From Hydnum rufescens UP504 (taxonomy: Eukaryota; Basidiomycota; Agaricomycetes; Cantharellales; Hydnaceae): DNA of 64,000 nt. Where the stretch lies: contig MU129004.1 of NCBI GenBank assembly GCA_014904985.1, positions 119,769 through 183,768 on the forward strand, read 5' to 3'. The notes under the pieces are model-generated. The model had not been told where the DNA came from and did not search any database. It saw only the letters and a program-made list of their open reading frames with translations. Positions 57,200 through 64,000 of this stretch are shown piece by piece. A program made the position numbers and the translations under genes. Position 1 is the stretch's first letter. Every line of letters begins with the position of its first letter.

Positions 57200-59886
57200 C
57201 TAAGGGGTCATAAATACATGGATATTGCTGGGTCTAAACTTACCCATAGCTTGTGTACAGACTGTGTGGTCAAGGTTTGCAACTTCAAATTTATGTTCCC
57301 ATATTTTCGAAATAATCCAATCCTTGAGAGCATGCATATTTAGTTGAATGCTGAACCAGTCATCCTTTTTCATCTCTTCGAGCTTCACAGCATTGGTTGG
57401 ATCACAAAGATTCAATTCGGTGGTTTTGGATTTAATCTGGGTTTCAAGCCAAGTGATAGCTGTGTCCTTTGCTTCCAAAGCACTGATCATATCAAAACAA
57501 AGTGACTGAGTCATTGCTGAATCTTTGTCATCTTCATATATTCTTTCGAGTTCTTTTACGAGGTCTCCTTTTTGATCCTTGAGTGTCTCGACTTCATTTG
57601 TGAGTTGGATTATGTGGTTCACAATAATGATACCCTTGTTCTTGGATTGTTCTAGTTATGGCCCATGTCACCTACATAATCCAATGAAACACACAGGACA
57701 ACTTACTTTGGACAGTTGACTCTGATATGCTCATTGCTGCTCAAACTGACCCCTAAGGTATTCTTGACTGTACCCCAATGCATCAAATTCTGCTTTTGCC
57801 AAGCCCAAATGAGCTTGGGTTTTGTTAATTCGGTCTCACAGTCACTTGCAAAGGGATAGAGTTTCCTCAGAGTCATGCTGCTTGATCTGAAGGTCAAGGA
57901 TAAATAGCCTCCTGTGATACTGAGGGGACATAAGAATTGATATTTGGTGTCAAGTGTATTTACATACCCCAGTTACACGAAGGACTGGTATTAATTTTCT
58001 GAGACATGCCCAAAGTTGCTCACACCCCTCTCCATCTGACAGACCCCATATCTGGGCTTTTCATGGGTGATACCACAACTGGCACACCCACTGGTGCCCA
58101 TAATCATGGAACATGGAAGTAGCAAACTGAAGGTGAGGTAACCAGACATCAAGGTATTTCCATTTGATCAGTGCACAGTGGAGCTGGCAGGCAATATCAT
58201 AAAGCAGTCCCACCTGCCAATGGCAGGGTATCTCTTTCATGAGCGTATCAATCAACACAAGAGCATAAAACTGCTTTTTGCCTGCTGTCCACATGTTTGC
58301 AAGGAAGAGAACATGATCATGATGACATAGCAGACCCATCAATCCAGTATCAGAGAAGCAAGTATGGGAGCTTTGATGCAATTCTCATCAGCAGTGATAA
58401 ACAAGTCCCCACACTGCTGCAGTGCAGAATTAGGGACATGGAGGCCATCCTCACACCTATCACCCTCATCAGCCAGAGAGGTGCTGGGATGTGGACACTT
58501 TTTCCCAACGTTGGGTCCCTTAGCAGAACAGATGCTCTCAACTTTGGCTTCCCACTCTTGGAGGAATTCATGTGAAAGAAGAATTGTGTTTGCAGAGAAT
58601 ATGGGGGGATCACTGGCTCCTTCCATGCTGTCATGGCCCTCATGACGGTCATGATCCATGTTTCATTTTTGTTGAAAATTACCATCAATGCAGATGATGA
58701 GATCTGGTCTAAGGACAGATTCAATACTATTACTCAAAATGTATTAAATTGCTCTCACTAACATTGTCGTGCCAAGAGATGGCACAAAACCACCACCACC
58801 AAAACACACTGCACATTGTGTCCACAGGTACGCACTGGGGCATTCGAATGGCTCTCCTGGTTTTTGCACCAGTGAATGGCCAATGTTACTCTGGACATTG
58901 AGATAATCATGTTGAAAAACCAGTATTTTATCATGAAGTGGAGGGAGTCACTCAAGAATCGGGGGGATGAGATTGACCAGCAGCACTTCAGGTGATGAAA
59001 CTAGGAGTGTGGTCCAGACTGCTTCAATAGATTGTGACATTTCAGCATGAGCCAAATGGATGAGCACTTGATACTGAGCAAGTGAGTTTGCAAAGTGATG
59101 CCACAATGAATCCTAACACCAGGAAATAAAGCATCCACTGAGCATTATGTTACAGCACAGCCATGGCTCTCAGACATACTGATGTATGGAGCAGGTACCC
59201 ACACTTCCTCAAAAAACCAGAGAGATTTGAGGCCCATGCATGCTCATTCGGAAAGAGATGTACAAATAGTCTGGCAGTGAATTCCAGCATGTCAATATTG
59301 ATGGTGAGTGTGGGATGGACTGGTGTGCATGGGAAAAGCCCATGTTTGACCAACTGTGTTGCAGCAATATTACATGTGCACACCTCAAGTGAGATGCCTT
59401 CAATCCCTATGTTTTGTAGTCAGCACAGGACAGAGAGTTAATTGAATATAATGTATGATCAAGATAAACACAAGTTATTTGCAGAAGTCGTTTAATGCAG
59501 CGGCACAGGAAATGATTGGTCCCATTCCCAGAGGATAATATGACTGAACCAGATTGGACGATCTGTTCATATGCCATATAAGGTTGGATAAGGGCTGGCA
59601 GAACTTCCTTATTCCATTGTTGAGCAGCAGCAAGCTTATGCCATGCATGTTGGGACTGGTGAGGTGAGAGAATGGTTGGGGGTCTACTTTCTTTGACTTC
59701 TGGTGGTGGACGAGGGATGTCAATGTGCATAATACTTTCAAAAGGTTCCTCAAACTGCAAGTGCGGGCTGCCAGGACAATAATTGACTCCAGAAGACTTT
59801 GATGAATCGACCAGAGAGTCTGCCCCAACATTCTTCTTATTCTGTATGACCTGGCTTGCAAGTCTGGAGATGCTAGTCTGTGGCAT
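57200..59886 (-). pseudogene. KDZ (Kyakuja-Dileera-Zisupton) transposase remnant
   Basis: KDZ transposases are large RNase H-fold enzymes common in basidiomycetes. Reading the minus strand from 59886: WHKLAAAQQWNKEVLPALI, a basic CRCIKRLLQITCVYLDH, then GLFPCTPVHPTLTINIDMLE and FLRKCGYLL. Next come VPNSALQQCGDLFITADE, DTGLMGLLCHHDHVLFLANM, VGLLYDIACQLHCALIKWKY and FHDYGHQWVCQLWYHP. The C-terminal coiled coil is LTNEVETLKDQKGDLVKELE and WLETQIKSKTTELNL (57200-57622). Stops and shifts interrupt it several times and CpG depletion is strong, so it is inactive. Gene order of motifs is complete, implying decay in place rather than truncation. Confidence 0.85.
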
Positions 59887-59970
59887 GTAGAATGAGTGTG
59901 TGGGAAACTACATCAGGATTAGCTGAAGGAAACAATGAAACTAATGACAAGTGTATATAAAAATGAGATG

Positions 59971-62251
59971 CTACAACAAGGAATCAAGAGACATCCCTGG
60001 CTGAATATAATATTGAGGGAGAGGGAGCTTTGTTTCTAGTTCCAGCTGCCACATACCATCAATGAAACCAAAGTGCTCATGATCTTGCTGGACAATGCCA
60101 ACTTTAAATCCATATTCCTCAACAGCCCATAATGCAATAGTTCGGATTATTGTGTTGTAAGGTCCACTGGTTCGACACAGGGGCACCACAAATTTGCATG
60201 TGACATGGCCTGGAAATGATGCAATGTGCCCACGCATCATCAAAGCAGCTGGTATCAGTGAATCGAGTGTGGCATGGAGACTAGGTGTGTCTCTAGGGCT
60301 TTACATAACCACACCAGTGAAAACTCAACAATGTTGAGCTTGCAAAGGCAAAGTCGATGTGGAGGCAGGTTGAGGCTAGGGTGGGGTGCTGAAAGAGGGG
60401 ATATTTTTGTTGTTTGAGAAACTTGTACTTCCAATTTCTCCGAAGCTCCCCACTCCCCGGTACAGACATGTCAATTAGGTGGAGCTCTGTAACAGGAGGG
60501 GCACATTTAAGCATCTCCTTGAGTTCAAATACTGAGTGATGGTGGGTGTAGGCTTCAGAAATGTATGTAGGTGATATGGCATAGCGAAATGTGCTGAGGG
60601 AGATAGTGGGAGATTCCTGCATGTATTCATAGATATCGTATACTTGGCTGACATCAGAATTGAGAATGTTCCACACCTGGTTCATCCAATATTCAGATTT
60701 GAATGAAAGGATGACAGGCTTATTCTCCGCAGGTGGGCGTATACCAATGAGGTGCTGTGGCCTGAATATTGTGAACCACTCTGTGAGAATGAAGGAATCA
60801 TGAGTTGGGCCAATGACTGTGAGAAAATGCCATTTATTGATTGGTATGGGCAGATCTGTTGTCAGTGGGTGTTCAAGAGATGGTGGTGTTCTCTTTGAAT
60901 TGTCATGGGCAAGAGGGAGGGAATTGGATAACTGTTGGAGATATGATTGGCCTGTGAGTATGATGCAGTCCACAGTGAGATGAAGAACCAAACACACCAT
61001 AAGTGAACCTGTTTCTGGCACATTGTCCATGATGTGGTTCCCAAATACCTGCTCAAGGTTCTGCAGCAGATTGATATGATCATCCATACCATCATTGATG
61101 ATCCAGAAAACAACATCCTCGATTGGGGGCTCAGATTTGTCACATCTGGGCATAATCATCCAGTCCAAGGGATGTTGTGTGTTAGCAGCAACATGTACTT
61201 GAACAGTTAGGACATGAGCCAGGCCCTGGAATGATTTAAGCACATTTTTCTCTTTGATTTCATGATTCCCCAGCTGATAGCCATTTGGGAGAGAATCAAG
61301 CCACCTCCATACATCGTCCTTGATGCAGAAAATGGGAATGCCATCTGCCATGAGCTCCTGAACCCATGGTGTCTGCAGGAATGGGTGCTCCAACACTGTT
61401 CCAACCATACTGTCATCTATGCCATAAATGAATTGACATTTTCCTAGAACCTTGTGAAGGGTCCAGTGGAAATACAGTGTGCAGCATGCAGCAACCTCAT
61501 ATGAATAGTGCAGAATATTGTGGATTGCTTGTTGAGCAAGAGAGATATCACCATAATCGGACTGAAGGGTGACTTGGAGGGATGATATATCACCTTCAAG
61601 TCATGGAACAGGGTCAACATTCCAGAGAGCACCAAGCAATTTCCATGACACAAAGGAGTCAAAAGTTTTCTGGGAGAATTCAACAAGATCATGAACATAT
61701 GAGATGTTGAGATGAAACCCAGCATCTTTGGGGATGATTTGGGGATCATTGTGGGAAAGGCAGAATTGTGGATCAGGTTGTCATTTGATATATGGCAGGT
61801 GGGATATTTGTGGGAATATGTTGTGGGGTATTGGGTGTAGTCACAAGGATTGAATGGTATGCTAGTGTCCTTCCAGGAGTATGCTGCCCAGGATTCTTGC
61901 AATCCACTGGGTTCGTTGTCATATAGAGACATGGATGTGACATTGGGGGATGTAGTGGCACTGCAGTCAGGGTGGCCAAGAAAGATGAAATCATGCATGC
62001 TGTTTGTGTATACTAGGGCCCATGCAATTTGGAGGTAGAGGACTTGCACACCCGGGGCCTTTGGACTTTCTAGCCCCAAATGAGTCCCCATAGCATAACA
62101 TGATTATTGATAATGCCACCTTACCTTGATGGTGCTGAGTTGAAAGCCTTGTAAAGTCTTGAGATGAAGGGTATGCAGAGGAGTTCATGCCATATTCTGC
62201 CTTCACCAGTCTCTGGTCTTTATCCCATGTCATTGCAGAATGGTTTGCCAT
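59971..62251 (-). CDS. Unidentified transposon-associated gene, multi-exon
   Basis: A 371-codon uninterrupted frame (61408-60293) is the longest in the CpG-poor region. It extends upstream in frame as YEVAACCTLYFHWTLHKVLG and ISLAQQAIHNILHYS, and downstream pieces (60243-59971) include WAVEEYGFKVGIVQQDHEHF. Other blocks are TPWVQELMADGIPIFCIKD, VFWIINDGMDDHINLLQNLE and WHFLTVIGPTHDSFILTEW. No domain was recognised. It lies upstream of, and on the same strand as, the KDZ transposase remnant, but its reading frame survived better, which could mean later decay, selection or cargo status. Confidence 0.5.
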
Positions 62252-64000
62252 GGATGAAGCTGGGTCCAGCTCTGCTCCTCGTAAATGATTATATAATTAG
62301 GTTGTGAGGATGGTTGGATACCATTTGCATCCAGCTGCAGGTCATATGGTGACTGGCAGATGCATAGAACACATCTACCACTTGCCACATGGCTCTAGGA
62401 CATTCATTTCTATATAAGAGATGATTAAAATCACCTTATATAATCTGTTCACAGCAGCATTTGTAAATTTAAGCTTGATGAGAAGACAGTGAGATGTTTC
62501 CCCTCTCCTTTAGGTCAGTAGTCATGGATGACCTGTACTCCAGCATCCAATTGGCTGCCTTCATGTTTTGTTCTTGGTGTTTGAAATTTTCCCTTGTTAT
62601 TCCCTTAATTCTCAATACTGTGTATAGCAGGGCTCTGGTCCCACAATTATTATCATAATGAGCACAACAAGCAAATAGCATCCATAGGTTATAATCTCCC
62701 CCTGATTACTAAGCAAATGAGCAAATGATTGGCGAGAGCCCATTACTCAGATGAACAGAGGACAGTGACAGGAAGAATACAGAAGATCCCTGTTATTTGG
62801 GCAAGTCTAAACCTCTGTTTATACTGTCAGGTTATGGTCTTAGCAATATTGTGTGACTTTATGTAACTCCTGTCACACCTGGGATCTGGCAATATGATTG
62901 GAGACTGCTAAATAGCAATATAAGGCTGGCCACTGATAGATATGCTGGGCCCTACTCCCAGAAGAAATGCTGTCTAGTGTCTGATCTGAGCACTGTAGTT
63001 GGACACTCTTGGCCTCCCCATTCAATGATCTTGACCACCCCATTGGTCTCCTGCTGAGTTCCCACTCACCCATATGCATCTGGGAACTCAGGTGCAGGCA
63101 AGGGAGCTCTAGGCATCACAGTAGCTCATTTTCAGTGATTTTGGGCCCTTTTCTTGGTTGTGACAGCCAGTACTCACTATGTGATGCATGACAATGGGCC
63201 AATATGATACTGCCGACATGTGACATATCATTAAGACCACAACACTACAGTAGTATTTACAGAGGACACATGAAAAATGGGTAGACAAGAGAAAGAGGTG
63301 TTCAAGTGCCATTGGTGCCGGTGAGGAAAGAGGTGAAAATATTCCTGGTGAACAAGATCTAGTAGATTGGTGAGTTTGTCCACATAGCCATATAGGGGTC
63401 ATGCTTGTCACAACCAGCTGTTGCTGTTAACAACATTGGCCCAGTGCTGGGCATTTCTGCATGGTATCACTATACAAAGGAAATTACCTTACACCAAGGT
63501 CATACTGCACCAGAAAGAACCTTCATATGATCCCAGTTTTCACCATGCAAGTATCCAGGTTTTGCCATGCATAGTGTTGTTAATTCCAAAAGCTTGGCAG
63601 GGATTCTCAGACAAGAGGCAGACAAGTAAGGTGAATGTCTATTGGATGACATGAAATTTCTCTCAATCCATTCTCAGACCAGTTGCAATATAGTTTCAGC
63701 AGCTAGGTGTGAGGCATGAGTACCTAGCTGCAAGGCTAGATAAGATCTTTTAAGGAATAAAGTGAAATAACAATCATATTACATAAGATGATTTCCTCAT
63801 GCACAGAGTCATCACACCACCACACTCCAGACTCCCCCTTGTTCGCCCCCCCTTGCTTGCCCCCCCTTGCTCATGTTGTCAAGCATCCCTTTTCTTCACC
63901 CACCCACCTCCCTTTATTGTCACTAAACCTAATGTGCCAAGAACAGGGTTGCATAGCCATGCTCCTTAGATTCTGTCATGCTCCAAGTTCCAAAGAAGGT
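62252..64000. other. CpG-poor transposon-derived sequence, no gene
   Basis: Only short frames interrupted by stops are present. Imperfect CCCCCCCTTGCTTG repeats occur at about 63845-63872. It probably continues the KDZ-containing element beyond the window. Confidence 0.4.

Overview
This window reads as nuclear DNA of a filamentous basidiomycete. Its genes are broken by many 45-130 bp GT-AG introns, it carries KDZ-type and pogo-type DNA transposon remains, and its protein families (KDZ transposase, DUF6699, TPR and F-box proteins, PL14 lyase, Rua1-type regulator) are typical of Agaricomycetes. The repertoire would suit a Rhizoctonia/Ceratobasidium-like species, but that placement is inference. 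There are no rRNA genes, telomeres or organelle signs.

Layout. (1) 762-5549 is a 4.8-kb nearly palindromic element with hAT-like ends and an 8-bp target duplication. It carries two divergent arrays of six intron-like modules each, every module with covarying hairpins. (2) 5.9-42.4 kb is gene-dense: PinX1/Pxr1-like G-patch protein, a hypothetical, a TPR protein, an Hsp70-like protein, a Rua1-like regulator, endonuclease III (NTH1), PER1/PGAP3, NatC subunit MAK10/NAA35, PRPP synthetase, RNase P/MRP subunit POP4, urate oxidase, ALG2, calcipressin, CCDC124/Lso2-like protein, a DUF6699 protein and a P-loop GTPase. (3) 42.4-47.7 kb is CpG-poor transposon-derived DNA with a second intron-like tandem array, whose units are separated by exactly 3 nt, and a dead pogo-like DDE transposase. 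(4) 48.8-55.6 kb holds an F-box protein, a PL14 polysaccharide lyase and an aromatic-L-amino-acid decarboxylase. (5) 55.6-64.0 kb is CpG-poor DNA with a tRNA-like sequence, a decayed KDZ transposase and an unidentified transposon-associated reading frame.

Most genes are unrelated housekeeping functions: DNA repair, GPI-anchor remodelling, N-glycan assembly, nucleotide synthesis, purine breakdown, RNA processing and ribosome-associated factors. They are arranged head-to-head or tail-to-tail at short spacing; no metabolic cluster is evident. Several genes carry single-base frameshifts, often at homopolymer runs, which look more like residual sequence errors than true inactivation. Gene models were traced by eye from family conservation and splice signals; where a junction did not close cleanly this is stated.
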